Assembly: GCF_964355755.1 (NCBI RefSeq)
Contig: NC_092671.1
Coordinates: 14,054,501 to 14,118,500 of the forward strand
DNA from: Antedon mediterranea
Lineage: Eukaryota > Echinodermata > Crinoidea > Comatulida > Antedonidae
Direction of reading: 5' to 3'
Length of the DNA: 64,000 nt
In this document: positions 25,476 through 37,656 of the stretch, in pieces
Position numbering within the stretch: the first letter of the stretch is position 1
Layout: the number at the start of each line of letters is the position of its first letter
The notes under the pieces: generated by a model
Database searches by the model: none
What the model saw: only the letters and a program-made list of their open reading frames with translations
Told to the model about the DNA's origin: nothing
Program-made: the position numbers and the translations under genes

Positions 25476-27155
25476 ATGGGGCGAACTAGTACAGCTACGA
25501 CTCCTGAGGGTCATATGATTCGCTTCCAGTGTCATCACTGCCCGTATTCATCACCAAATAAACACAACTTGATGCTTCATATCAACTCACATCGAGGTCA
25601 TCGACCTTACCAATGTCACTACTGCCCGTATGCAGCCTCCCAACCGTCCACAGTTCGTACTCACACACGTGTCCGTCACCGTGATAGATGCAAGTACAAA
25701 TGTATTCACTGCGAGTTTTATTGCCAAAAAGAACGTGCAATTTCTCTCCACCTGGAACGCTACCACAGCATCACAACATACTCTATCGCAATGTATCTGA
25801 ATTCAAGCTTCGTTGACGATCAATTTGCAGCGCCTTCTGACGGGATAAGCGTACTTAAAGGTAGACCAAGTATCTACGATCGACAAGCAAGGATGTCTAC
25901 TTTAATGAACTCTAATACAAGCATGAAACCAGAATATTTAAAAAGTTTAAACATGGAGAATATGCTCGCATTGCATCAAAATTTAGCTAACGCCACCACG
26001 CCACCAGCGCAGATGCAACTCATGAATAGTGAATACAATGCTATAATGGACTACACAGTTCAACAACAAAAAGAAAAGGCCAAAGTAATTAATGACAACG
26101 GAGTTAAGCATAATGTACAGGCCCAGCCAATGGACACAAGTGCCCCTCTTGACTGTTCAGTGAAATCATCGCAATCGCCCACTCATGGTAGCGAACCTGA
26201 CACTACCGATGTATCGGACGCGATGTCAAACGATATGGAGTCACATTACGAATGCGACCAATGTGACTATGCATGTGCACACGAGTCACAATTTATTAAA
26301 CATTTGATGACGATGCATAAAGATAGTGGTATCGTTGTCGTAGATCCATCACAGGAAGGTAGCGTAGAGTATTCATCTACCAACGCCGAAGCAGCACATG
26401 CTACAACTAACGACCAACCTGAAAATGGCGTTACTTCCAATCACAAAACTGTAAACGGAACTGAGGACAACTCTTCAGATACTATGACAGATTCCAATTC
26501 TAAAATGACAGCATTAAAATCTGAAAGTCATTCAGAATTTTCCAAACAGCCGTTTACCCGCGATAATGGCCGCCCTCTAGTTTATGCAAGCGCAAATAAT
26601 ATCTATGTAAATACTAGTAATGCTATATCACACGCAAACACAAACACCGTTGTATCTTATATGTACGATGCAGCATTGCCAAATAAAGCAGCGTTTATCA
26701 AAACTGAAGCGGGCATACTTCCAGAACATATCAATGGTACTCATAATCGTCAGGTGGATCTAGGAAGTGGCAGTAATCGGATACCATCCAAACGAAAAAT
26801 GTTGAATCCTGTTCAACGGCTGGATAGAAATAGAGCTAGCCCGACAGTTTACCCCATAGACAATCGGTCACCGCCACCTGTACCAACCAGTCCAACCAGC
26901 ATCCCGCATGACCAATCAACGCAAACTAATAACCACATTGCAGAAGATCTACGACAGAAGCAGGAACAGCTACAGTTTCTGTGCCCGCACTGTAAGATCA
27001 TTTTTCCGGATAACTTGTTATTCGTGATTCACCGTGGATCACATGGATTCAATGATCCATTCCAATGTAATATGTGCGGATACAAAGCGATAGACAAGTA
27101 TGAATTTACGACACATATTCATGGATGCCCTCTATCGAAACAATCCCGAGATTAG
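25476..27155 (+). CDS. Ikaros/Hunchback-type C2H2 zinc-finger transcription factor, 559 aa
   Basis: Predicted nuclear DNA-binding regulator. Three N-terminal C2H2 fingers: C19/C22/H35/H39, C47/C50/H63/H68, C76/C79/H92/H97. A lone finger: C260/C263/H276/H281. A C-terminal pair: C503/C506/H519/H523 and C531/C534/H547/C551, joined by HGFNDPFQCNMCGYK. This closely spaced C-terminal pair with H-G-F/Y-x-D-P-F is the dimerisation module of Ikaros (IKZF) and Hunchback proteins; the last ligand is cysteine (C2HC). Between lie low-complexity Ser/Thr/Asn/Gln-rich linkers and two psi-K-x-E sumoylation-type sites (LKSE, IKTE). The ATG at 25476 is chosen because TAA stands in frame at 25455; a TTG at 25470 is an unlikely start. 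The coding region lies in one exon after acceptor CATTTTCAG (ends 25449). Which IKZF-like orthologue it is cannot be decided here. Confidence 0.93.
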   Translation: MGRTSTATTPEGHMIRFQCHHCPYSSPNKHNLMLHINSHRGHRPYQCHYCPYAASQPSTVRTHTRVRHRDRCKYKCIHCEFYCQKERAISLHLERYHSITTYSIAMYLNSSFVDDQFAAPSDGISVLKGRPSIYDRQARMSTLMNSNTSMKPEYLKSLNMENMLALHQNLANATTPPAQMQLMNSEYNAIMDYTVQQQKEKAKVINDNGVKHNVQAQPMDTSAPLDCSVKSSQSPTHGSEPDTTDVSDAMSNDMESHYECDQCDYACAHESQFIKHLMTMHKDSGIVVVDPSQEGSVEYSSTNAEAAHATTNDQPENGVTSNHKTVNGTEDNSSDTMTDSNSKMTALKSESHSEFSKQPFTRDNGRPLVYASANNIYVNTSNAISHANTNTVVSYMYDAALPNKAAFIKTEAGILPEHINGTHNRQVDLGSGSNRIPSKRKMLNPVQRLDRNRASPTVYPIDNRSPPPVPTSPTSIPHDQSTQTNNHIAEDLRQKQEQLQFLCPHCKIIFPDNLLFVIHRGSHGFNDPFQCNMCGYKAIDKYEFTTHIHGCPLSKQSRD

Positions 27156-29239
27156 GTAAGAAAGAAGTAAAATGTGTAAATCATTTAGTTTGGTGAACAA
27201 AATTATTATTGCATTCTTTCTCCTTTTTTTGGAATAATGCAAATTCTGAAGCTTTAAAAAAAATTGTTTTGTTTTGAAAAAAAAAACTTTTAATTTAGTG
27301 CATTATTTTGTGCTTTTCATACTTAATTTATGTGGTATTAACTAATAGTGGTTTATACTTCACTTGTATGTCTTCATAATTTATTGATAGTATAAGAAAA
27401 AATGAACAGGGTTCACTTGTGAGATAATGTTTTATTTATGTCATCCTTTGAGATATCAGTTATTATATAGTATTTTCACAGAAACACCTTCAAAATAATA
27501 TTTATTAAAATGAATGATAATCTGTTTGCAATTTATTGTTAATTATATTGCTTTTTAAATATCCGAACATGAATTAAGATAAACCGCAAGTTTTATTCAG
27601 CCAATACAAACATACATCATGATCACCAAATTTTATCGGATTTCCTTTAGTCTAGGATGTATTGAGAATTATTTAATTAGAAATAAATAGGACAAAGGAA
27701 TTTTGTGATATATTCCGTCTTATACAGTTAACGTGTGCTTCCTCAGATAACATTTTTTTCATAAACTCTTCAAGCAATTTAGTCAACGTCCGCTAAAAAA
27801 CAAGATTTACTTAAATATAACATAGCATAGATTATGAGATTAGAATACATGTATTCCAAACTCTAAATTATTGATATCGGTGTGTATAAGGTGACTCTCT
27901 TTGTTCTAGCTAAATGTAGAACACATGCTTAGCATTCAAACAAAGAAGGCCAATCAACATTAAGACAGTTCTTCTAGTAGACTGCGAGAGAGTCATATTT
28001 TTCTGATAGTAACACGGTATTAATCCTCACCAGAGATTTAACTCAATTCTCATGAGATTTCTGGCATTCTATATAAATCGGCTTCATATGTTGTTACATG
28101 AAACATAGCGACATTTACTCCGTACTCGTTATATGCAGTAATTTCTGATTAGTTCACGGCCTTTAATTAATTTGAATCTATCGTTTGATCATGTATCTGC
28201 GTGCCATACTCGTCCGATTCAATGTTTTACTATCAGAAAAATATACAAAGAACGTTGGAATTCATAAAGGTCTTTATATTAAATCTTTTGTTTGCATGCA
28301 TGCACTGTATAATTTGCCTTGTTTAGCCATTTGTCAAAAGAACAATACACATGTTTGCCTATGAATTGATAAAGCTCCTATGGTTAAGAAATCTGGGCTG
28401 GCGATATTTACATTTTAATTGGTTTTCACAAAAAAGTGTTGAGTGGTATTGTTTTGAGTGGAATGAAAAGCTGGTTAGCCCAAGGCTATTTTCAATGTGT
28501 TTGTTCAAACTGGGTTTTTTGCATCTGTCATGTGTATAATATACTTTTTGCATCAAATTATTGATTATTATTATTATTACCGAGACCAAGTTGTAGCAGT
28601 ACTATATTACCGTTTTTCTATTTTAATTATTTAATTATGTTACGCATTAAAGAAATGGTATTACATACGTCAGACCTTGAAATATTTACTGTAATTACTC
28701 CATATTTCAAAATTTTGATTTATTGGGATTTGCAACCTTTTTTTAAATATAAGTACAGATTTTTGCTTGATTTAATAAAATAGCTTTAACAAACAAACAT
28801 TCATTAAATTGTAATTTTTAAAGAAATGGGAGAAAATGTTCTTTTATAATTAATAGTACAGAACAATTATGTCATAAAATATATTTAAAAATAAGAATTA
28901 ATAATATTATCGTTTGGTATTTCATGGAGACTCTTTAGAGTTAACTTTTTCTGTAGTGAGTTGTATTATACTTTAGAACCAATTTATTACTCTAAATATC
29001 AATCAAAATCAAACTGTTATACACATTCTACATTCTTATATGTTATACAATGTTCTTTTTTTAAAAATGTGAAACAAATGTCTTATTTGGGTTAAATTAG
29101 ATTACATTTATCTCAACATGGTGGGGTCTATACCAGACATTACTTAAACTCATTAGATCATGTATGATAGCAACTCATTATGTAAAGGGGTTAATATATT
29201 TACATAGCTGCAGATGACATTACATGTCTACATGTCTTA

Positions 29240-29335
29240 TTGTAAATTTAGCTGACGTCACCATCCATAGGCCATTCACCGCGGACATGCAAACAATATG
29301 AATGTCTTTTGTGACGTTCTGTTTACACAATGCAA
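29240..29335. promoter_or_regulatory. Candidate cis-regulatory cluster
   Basis: A perfect CRE palindrome TGACGTCA (29253-29260), a second TGACGT (29312-29317), an octamer-like ATGCAAA (about 29287) and a forkhead-type TGTTTAC (about 29321) stand within 80 bases in otherwise AT-rich sequence, 2 kb downstream of the zinc-finger coding region. Confidence 0.25.
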
Positions 29336-32300
29336 GTATACTGGATAGATAATGAGATGATATAAATTACACTATAAATTATTGATTTCGTTGCTACAAA
29401 TTTAAATTTCACTATAATTTTTTATATATCTTCTTCTTAAAAGAAGTAAATACTTCTATTTCAACATTTGTATATAATTGGCTATTTAAATGTTGCAAAA
29501 TTTCATCCATGATATTTATAATTTGCAAGACCAGACTTGAACATTGATAAAATTGATATTATTATATGATGAAAAAGATATAGTGATTAGTTTAATGATT
29601 ATAAAATCAACTAAACTGCTATACAGGTAATTTTATACCCAGTTCTACACTGTAACTTGTTATTCTATAAAATGATCGTAGTGCTATTGTCAATAAGTAA
29701 TTATAAAGCGCTCTTACTGTAGATTTCTTTAATGGTTAAATATGGGCAGACAGTTAACATTGTATCAAAACCTTGTGGTCAGTCACTCCAGAAATACCTT
29801 ATACTAATAAAATTTAATTGTGTTTAACATATTTTTAACTTATTGCGATTTGAAAATCAAACAAATTATTTAAGAACTGGTGTGGCAATAAAAAATATAT
29901 TAGTATTTAACTCTACGGCGAGTGGTCAGTAATTATAATTTATAATAATAAATGTTTTTCATATCTTAATTTCCTTTGTGTATGAAGTGCAAATAAGAGA
30001 CAAGTTGCCCTTAAGCAATCACCTAAAATTTGTCGTCCTAATTTCAAAGAATGTTCAAGCAATATTTAGTAGTAGTAGTACTTTATTTCCGTTTATTTAA
30101 AGATTTCGGTTTTAAATAAAAACATAACAAATGTTATTATTTTAGTAGTATTAAGTTTATTTTGGGGGCTTTTATGTAAAAGTAATAATTTTGTTTTGCC
30201 AATAATTTTCGTCACCGAGTATTTCATTACTGCAAGACCAAAGAGTCGTTACAATTTGATTTTTTTATACCAAGTTTTTAATTTAAATTTATGTTAGTTT
30301 TAAGTAAGAAAAACATTAATGTTTTTTAGAATACCTTGCATGTTCCTGTTTTATCAATGTAAATAAAGTTTGGTTAAACAATATAATACTACAAATGTAC
30401 CTTTATGAATGCTATTTATTAATCTACATTTCATGTAAGTAATGTTTAGTTAAGAGGTCATAATTCATTCGTGAAGGTCACATAGAAACAAATTCTATCA
30501 TTTTTTTTGTAGATTATAAGGTATTTATTGTACATATAAAAACAGGTTTAGTGTTTATTAGGGTCGTTGTGTTGTACGTACTGTACTAAAAGTACAAGGC
30601 TTATTGTAGTAGTTTCTCTTTGTAAATATAAACTATACACAAACATGTACGCATTGCTTTTTGTAGACTGTTAACATTTAAGTCGCTAAAAAATGTTTAA
30701 AAAACAAAGTCAAGTCCAAAGAATCCATTTTATGTTAATATTGTTAGATTTTTGTTTGTGCTTAGTTTGTACAGTTGTTTAGACTATTGCATGCTGAATT
30801 ACAAATTGTTTATTAGAAATGTACTGTACTTAAAAAGAGTCTAATAATTGCTCTTATTTAGCATGTGGTTAGATAAATGTGACTGAAACCTATTTTGTCT
30901 AAAAAACATTTAGCATGGTCTACCAATATTTAAAACATTCTAACTTTAATATAACTGAATGTATGAAAAATTATGGTACTTTCAAATTTGGAAACGGATG
31001 TTTTCCAAAAAAACAACCAAAGATGATAGTTATGACCCATGTGTGTTGTCAACAATTTGCTAAAATCGAGCTCAATTTTGAACGGCTCAATCTTTCTGAC
31101 TACTACTACTTTTACAAACTCTGTTTTGATACTAAATTAAAATAACTAAGACACAATTACTAAAAAAAAAAAAGAAAAACAAAAAAAATAGGTTACAGAA
31201 ATTAATTTGGAATGAAGAGTTAAAAAGTAGCTATAAAGTGTTTTCTTTATAGATATGAATACTGTTATTTTGTCAAATATATTCTGTAGCACACACATAA
31301 AAATGCCAATTCTATCAACAAGAGTAGATGACTAAGTTGATCGAGTGCTATATTCTGTGTGCTAAAGTTAAGTCAAATAGATAATATCATTGGTTTAACA
31401 CCATTTGTTACAGTACATATGGTAATTGTTTGTGATAACTATGCTTTGAAGTATTTAATCTATAATTTATACCAAGTCAAGGAACATTATTTTGTAAAAG
31501 TGTCCCAGTATTATATCATTTTTATTATATTTATAATTTGTTTTGTTTAATTATTTATTGTACTAAAAGCAAGTGTGCTGTTTTATTAAAGTGGTTATCG
31601 TTCTGTGAATGAAAACAAACTTGTATTAGGTGCCAAATGTAAGGGATTAATATATATCAGTTGTGATTGTTTAACATGAGTTTAGAGTGGTGTGCTGACT
31701 GCTAAAGTGGTGTTACTATTATTGATTCTATTTATTACCTACAGTAGTTACATAAATTATCAATCAAGAGTTGACATTTGTGTAATCATGGATAGGTTGT
31801 ACACTGCTGACATGTTTTATCAATTTAATTTAATAAACAACTCAATTGTAGAATACTGCATAGAATTATAATATAATCACTGTATGTGTTGGTGAAGAAT
31901 TGAGTCAGCAGCAGTACATCCCTTTCCCTGGAAGATTTCACCCGCTATTCAATAATTACTTCCAAAGTCTGTGACCCACCCCTAATATCCTTTTATTAAA
32001 AATACTGTACTTTACTATGATCAATTACATTTTGTATGTTACTATCACATACAAGTATGGTTTTGTTGTTTTTAAGAGGCCAAAGTACAACATTTTCCTA
32101 CTGTTTTTAATAACATCAGTAAACACACACATTTATTAAGCCTCTGTTGTCAATGTCTTTGTACTTATAGCAATGTAGTATAAGACACTATACATACTGT
32201 TGTACTCTGTATACTGCTAAGTCTGTAATTTAATATGTTAAGAACATCTTATTTATTTGGTAATATAATATGTTTCTTCATTGCTAAGTATATTTCAGAC

Positions 32301-34244
32301 ATAATTGTAATGTTTGAACGCATCTCCTGCATACATAATCAGACCATATTTTACAGAAACATAAATGAATATGCATATTTTATATCAGAAATTCCTACTG
32401 TTTGATGTTTTTATAACAATTTTTGAAAGGTAATATTTTCTCTATAACTTTTATCAAATCAAGATTGTAAAATTTATTCCATTTTTCAAAGATAATTGTT
32501 AAAAAGTATAATAATAATTTATTTATGTGTCGCTAAAAAAAATAACATTTTAATTTCTTTATGTCAACCATGTTTAATAGACAGACTCACAAAAGACCCA
32601 TTATAAAGTAATGTTTCTATCAATCTAACTTTCCACACTATTGACAAGCCTGTGGCCAGGGAAGGTTCAAACGAATCACCTGGTTGCTGAATTGCCCTTT
32701 CTAAACTAGAGACCAACAATTTTTGCTCCTTTTGTGGAAAAAATTATCTCCTCCCTGCCCCCTTTTTTTTCTATCAAACAATTCTGGCTACAGGCTTGTT
32801 TGAACAACATTTAGTTTAGTTTCCAAATAAATAGTAGTTTTGTCATATCAGTTTAGTATCAAAAACTAAGCCCCACTTTGTAATAAAATAACATGTTCTT
32901 TAATATGGAAACAAACTTTGAGCACTAAGATCTTCCGGAAAAAAAAGAAATCGCTTCCATCTTTAACGATTTGATACCTTGCTGATATACCAAAGAATAA
33001 ACCAAAGTAAAACAAAACAAAAATTTACTTTAAACAAAAACAGAAGAATTCATTTTTAAAATGTAATTGTACTGCAACTAATTTTCCTTGTAAATGCTGA
33101 GAATCAGCAGTAACAATAATATTATAAATTTGTGAATAAAATATTGTTACAATTTATGTAATATGACATTTAATTTACAGGCCATTAAGATCACTGGAAA
33201 ATCCGGAGTTTCTGAAACTCCTGTTGAACATGATTTGTGTGTTCTGAAATTATCAGTATTTTTTAAAAAGAAAGGTAAATACACATTGCTACTCTATTTT
33301 AGAGCTTAGTTGTGGATCTACCAATGATTATTAGTATAGTACCCAGAAACGTGGTATTATAGCAATATTGTATCATAGTTGTGTGGCTCCTTATCGACCG
33401 TTTAATATGTGGAAGAAATGATTTCCATGATGGGTGCCAGACCTTATCCGCCATGTGTGTGTGTTCGTTCAAAGAACAAAACATTGTTTAGGCTATACGT
33501 TTGTATGTTGAATGTAGTAGAAATAGCATTGTCAATCCAATCTAAGTTTCAATGCCGGATCTGGCTAGACATAGTAGATTACTAAATAAATCATTGAGAA
33601 TGTAGATGAGAAATACATGGTGTATATGTGTGTTTATTTACGTAGCTAAATTTTCAATCACATGAACTAATTGAGACAAAATAAACTGCATAATTCAGTG
33701 TCATTAAATTATTTGGCACTTTTTATTTTGGGTGCGACGGCGATCACGAAAAGGCCTTTAAAAAAATAGACATTTTTATTAAATATCAATCTTGCTTAAC
33801 TTTTGGTGATACACATGCATTCATAATATGGAAACAATTATTTTGAAAATTAGACAAATTAAAGATCCACCAACTAAATTGTATTAAGCACTTAACAAAT
33901 CAGAACTTAAGATGTATTGTTCACCAATAGTGACATCATTTGTTTTACAAACATTACAAAACAATACCTGCAGTGTGTGGGGGTGTTATGGGGTGTGTTT
34001 CCAATCAGAATAATTTCTTGATAAATTATTCAATCGTTCTTAACAACATAATCATCATTTCCCAAGCAAGGACATCATTTGCAACCTTTAACCATTGCTT
34101 GATTATTGCCACTTTAGTAAATCCCCTTCCCCCACCCCCTTTTTTTGTTTCCATGTTTATGTATGTTCAAGTGGGCTCTGTTTTACAGTAGTACACATCA
34201 ACAGTATTTGGTATTCAACAAACATTGATTTAAGTCTTGCAATA

Positions 34245-34330
34245 TAAACAACTGTGTCTTAGTGGTTGAGATCCTAGCTTCACAATCCAGAGTCATTGGT
34301 TCAAATCAAAGGATTTTGCTGATAAATTTA
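34245..34330 (+). repeat. tRNA-derived SINE head, decayed
   Basis: TGTCTTAGTGGTTGAGATCC resembles a pol III box A and TTGGTTCAAATCAAAG a box B, about 50 bases apart, as in tRNA-derived SINEs. No matching tail was seen. Confidence 0.4.
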
Positions 34331-36350
34331 CACTACTGAAGCTTAATAATTCTGTTGGATGGTAATTTAAAAAAAAAAAAATGTGCAATTGAAATAAAAG
34401 TTATTTATGTAATCCCAATGTTTTAAAGAAGCGAGTAAGTTCACTACTCAATATAAAACATATCACTTTGCTTAAATATGCTACAAGCAAAGACTACTAT
34501 TAAGAGCATGGAACCTATTTCTGTATGGTAGGGGTACAGACAAAGGATATAATAAAATTCAGACTCTTTGTAGGCCTATAAATCTTTAATTTATGACAAA
34601 GAATGGTATATTAGTTGCCAACATACATAATATATTATTTATTGAGACAGCCAAATAGGTTAATGGTAAACTTTTCATTGGCCTACCAGTATGTTCTCTT
34701 TAACTAAGTCAGTATATGGGTGCAATATATTTTTGTATAGTGTCATATATACTCATTATTAATTATGGCAATGTATGACTTGATAATTCCAGGTACCAGC
34801 AGAACCAAAACTTCATCATAATTTTCGGGGGGAAACATTCATACATATTGTATTTATAAATAAAGAAGAAAGAAAGTTTTTTACCTTGGACCTACTTTGC
34901 ATTTTTGTGTATGGTTCTCATTGTAGTTTTTTACACCATCATACACAAATCACCCACAGAAATACAATAAACTTTTCAAGTTCTCATATAACTATCATGT
35001 TTGCATTTTGACATAGGCCTGTATAAATACTGTACGCTGAAAAAGGTGTCAGTGTGTGAGTCCCTAACTCAGAATTATTGAAGGGGAATCCCCTTCCAAT
35101 CTTAAATGCCATTTGAGCCATTTGATAAACTTTTCTGTTTTCTGTATTGCAATATTTAGAAATTGAGACAATATTAAACTACTATATTTGAAAATGGCGT
35201 CAACATAACACCCTAAAAATCCTGTATGTTTTAATGGTGCATATTATTATATTTTATTTATTTTATAAGTTGGCAGTATCCCAGGCCTATAATAAAGTAC
35301 AGTATCATGTAATATTTCAAAGTTTGCTATATATAGCATCCCTATTAATACCATTTTTACATCTACCTTAGATTTTACAAATTACAGAATTACAAATATA
35401 TATTTCTGACAAAGTGATAGGATGTAAGAAATGAAAAAAGATAAATATGTCACCACACCCTTTCATTTATGCACCAAAAATAATATCAGAAAAGCAGGAA
35501 TCACCCTTGCCTTGATACAGGAATGAATACAACGGTAGCCTACAATGTAAGTTAGTGGGATTGCCAGCCATGAGTATTATGTTAAGATCAATGTTTAAAT
35601 TTAAAAGGGATTGTTCTCCATCCAATCTCCTTCGCACTGCCTCCCTCCCCACCAAACCAGTCCCCATCATTCTGAATCACTTCAGATTATGTTCAGAACA
35701 AACATACAGTACAAACAAACAAACAATACATGTACAATTAGATTAGTTTTAGTAACATATTTCTGTAATGCTCTAACTTTTTTTTTGTAACAGATGTGAT
35801 TATAGGCTCCAGACAGAATTGATGGCATACTATAGAATTGGAATACAGTTGAGAAATAATGTATTATAAACATTAATCATTCATGTCACGCCACATATCC
35901 ATTTTTCTGTCTATCTATTTTTATCACATTGATATTTTATACATAAATGTCCTTGCGAAAGCAGCATACGCATTGTAACAATGTGTTTATGCATTATATT
36001 TTATTATGTCACCATTATATAGATTTTAAATCACTATTTATTTGAGAATATTGGATTATATTTCTCAATTTCCAAAATTATATTTTACACTCATATTTCC
36101 TAATTTTATTAGTTTCGTTTGATAATTTGTTTTATTTAATATTGGGTATTTCATTTTTACAGGCATTAGATTTTGGGAATTTCCCCTGTTTAACAATAAA
36201 TATGCATCTATAAAGAGAAAATGTATATTTGTTTTTATGCCATATTTAGTTGTATTTAATAATAAATTAAATTTAGAAGATAATTATATATATAATATAA
36301 AAAAATTTGAAACGATAAAAATGAGGAAATCTGTGAGAATGCGAAAAGGT

Positions 36351-36421
36351 CGCCCCAACCGAGACTCGACTCGGACCGCCTGCTTGATATGCAGATGTCC
36401 TAACCATTAGACCACTGGGGC
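36351..36421 (-). pseudogene. Mirror tRNA-like copy with one base missing in the T-loop
   Basis: Reverse complement of the + copy at 36471-36542 except that the T-loop reads TCGAGT, one T short of TTCGAGT. All other stems are kept. The shortened T-loop and damaged box B suggest it is not a functional tRNA gene. Confidence 0.7.
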
Positions 36422-36470
36422 TTTCATGGTAAGAGTCGCTATCCAATCGAGTTTGAACAATACCATGAAA

Positions 36471-36542
36471 GCCCCAGTGGTCTAATGGTTAGGACATCTG
36501 CATATCAAGCAGGCGGTCCGAGTTCGAGTCTCGGTTGGGGCG
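36471..36542 (+). tRNA. tRNA-like gene, anticodon AUC (Asp codon GAU), intact cloverleaf
   Basis: Acceptor stem GCCCCAG with TTGGGGC (one G-U), D stem GTC/GAC, anticodon stem TCTGC/GCAGG with seven-base loop ATATCAA (U33, anticodon AUC), T stem CCGAG/CTCGG with loop TTCGAGT, discriminator G. Boxes A (TGGTCTAATGG) and B (GTTCGAGTC) are intact. Eukaryotic tRNA-Asp normally has GUC, so an AUC anticodon is unusual. The gene sits inside a repeat, so it may be a mobile or SINE-related tRNA copy. Confidence 0.6.
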
Positions 36543-37521
36543 ACTTTTTCTCATTCTCACAGATTTCCTCATCTTTATCGTTTAAAATTAATTAATTAAA
36601 TTTCAGTATATCACCGGGCGGTTTAGAATTAATGTTCTTTGCCTGATTTGTTTATAATATATATATAATATATATAATTATGTTATTCATATAACAAAAG
36701 AGACTTAAAGATAATTTATAGTTTATCCATCTTGTAATTGGTCGAGTTATGAAGTATAACAAAATTTTGATTTGCTATTGAACAATAAGGACATTTATAA
36801 TTACATTGAAACTATAAAATAACACCATTTTCATGTAGTATGAGGGATGAAAGTGATAGCACCAATACCGAAATGATACCACATCTACTTCATTGCTCTT
36901 CATTTCTGCTCCTTTTACCTACAAAATTAATTAAAAAACTATACAAAAAAAACCTTTTAGTAATTATGACTCTACTGAAAATACATTAATCTATTTATAC
37001 ATTATATAAATATCATCATTCCTTGTGAGTGATTTATGTAGAGATCTCAGAAAGATCATCTATATATATATATATAGTTAATATGTTACAATACTAGCGT
37101 CTACCTGTTTATAACAATCTATTAATATCACATGATTTATTTTCAAATGCTTAATATGTTACATTTACAAATAGTTCTTTGAAAAACAACATTAACAAAA
37201 CAATGAAACATTATAGATGAGTATTTGAATACCAATGTGATTTAGTATTTGATTTGATAGAGTTATATCATGATTCAGAATATTTAACTAGTAATGAATT
37301 TAATATTTATTTATTAATTAATAAGATCTATTTTGTTAAGAATGGAAAAATGCAGTAACACTACAATTAGGATATATTGTCCCACTTTAGTTGAATTATG
37401 GTCCATGACTGAATAGTATTATAATCATAATATTTATTCATTATTCGGGGAAACAAATTATTTACCGGGGAGAGAATGAATAACTTGATTGAAGTTTGAT
37501 AAATTCATCTTTGACCCAAGC

Positions 37522-37656
37522 TTAAGCTCTGTCTGATGTTCCCAAATATGGTAGTGATATGCCCAAATATGGTAGTGATACAACATCATTATGTTCATAT
37601 ATGGGCACATCACATTTTTTTGTCATATAAAGTTTGATAGTGTAGACAGAGCTTTA
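37522..37656. mobile_element. MITE family A, copy 6 (left arm deleted)
   Basis: TTAAGCTCTGTCTG runs straight into the duplicated CCCAAATATGGTAGTGATA core, so the left inner arm (CACTATCAAACTAGTTTG) is deleted. The right arm is intact and ends GTAGACAGAGCTTTA. Confidence 0.8.

Larger units (their letters stand above)
27156..36309. other. Gene-free interval downstream of the zinc-finger gene
   Basis: The first few kilobases may include 3' untranslated sequence of the zinc-finger gene, since AATAAA-type words are frequent, but I cannot choose a site. An 18-bp inverted repeat (27995-28012 and 28227-28244), the CRE-bearing cluster at 29240-29335 and a SINE head at 34245 are the only features seen. 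Confidence 0.4.
36310..36583. repeat. Near-perfect palindrome containing two head-to-head tRNA sequences
   Basis: Arms of about 122 bases (36310-36431 and 36461-36583) are reverse complements with few mismatches, separated by 29 bases. Each arm carries one tRNA sequence plus flanks that include the CTGTGAGAATG/CATTCTCACAG and CGATAAA/TTTATCG blocks. Confidence 0.92.

Noticed and set aside
29252-29318. miR-124-like string CATTCACCGCG
   Set aside because: Eleven bases match the complement of the 3' part of miR-124, but the AAGGCA seed is absent and the only hairpin has large unequal internal loops.
35467-35746. Overlapping open frames on both strands near 35.5 kb
   Set aside because: About 65 codons each, no domain, no splice signals that join them to another exon, and no similarity I recognise.
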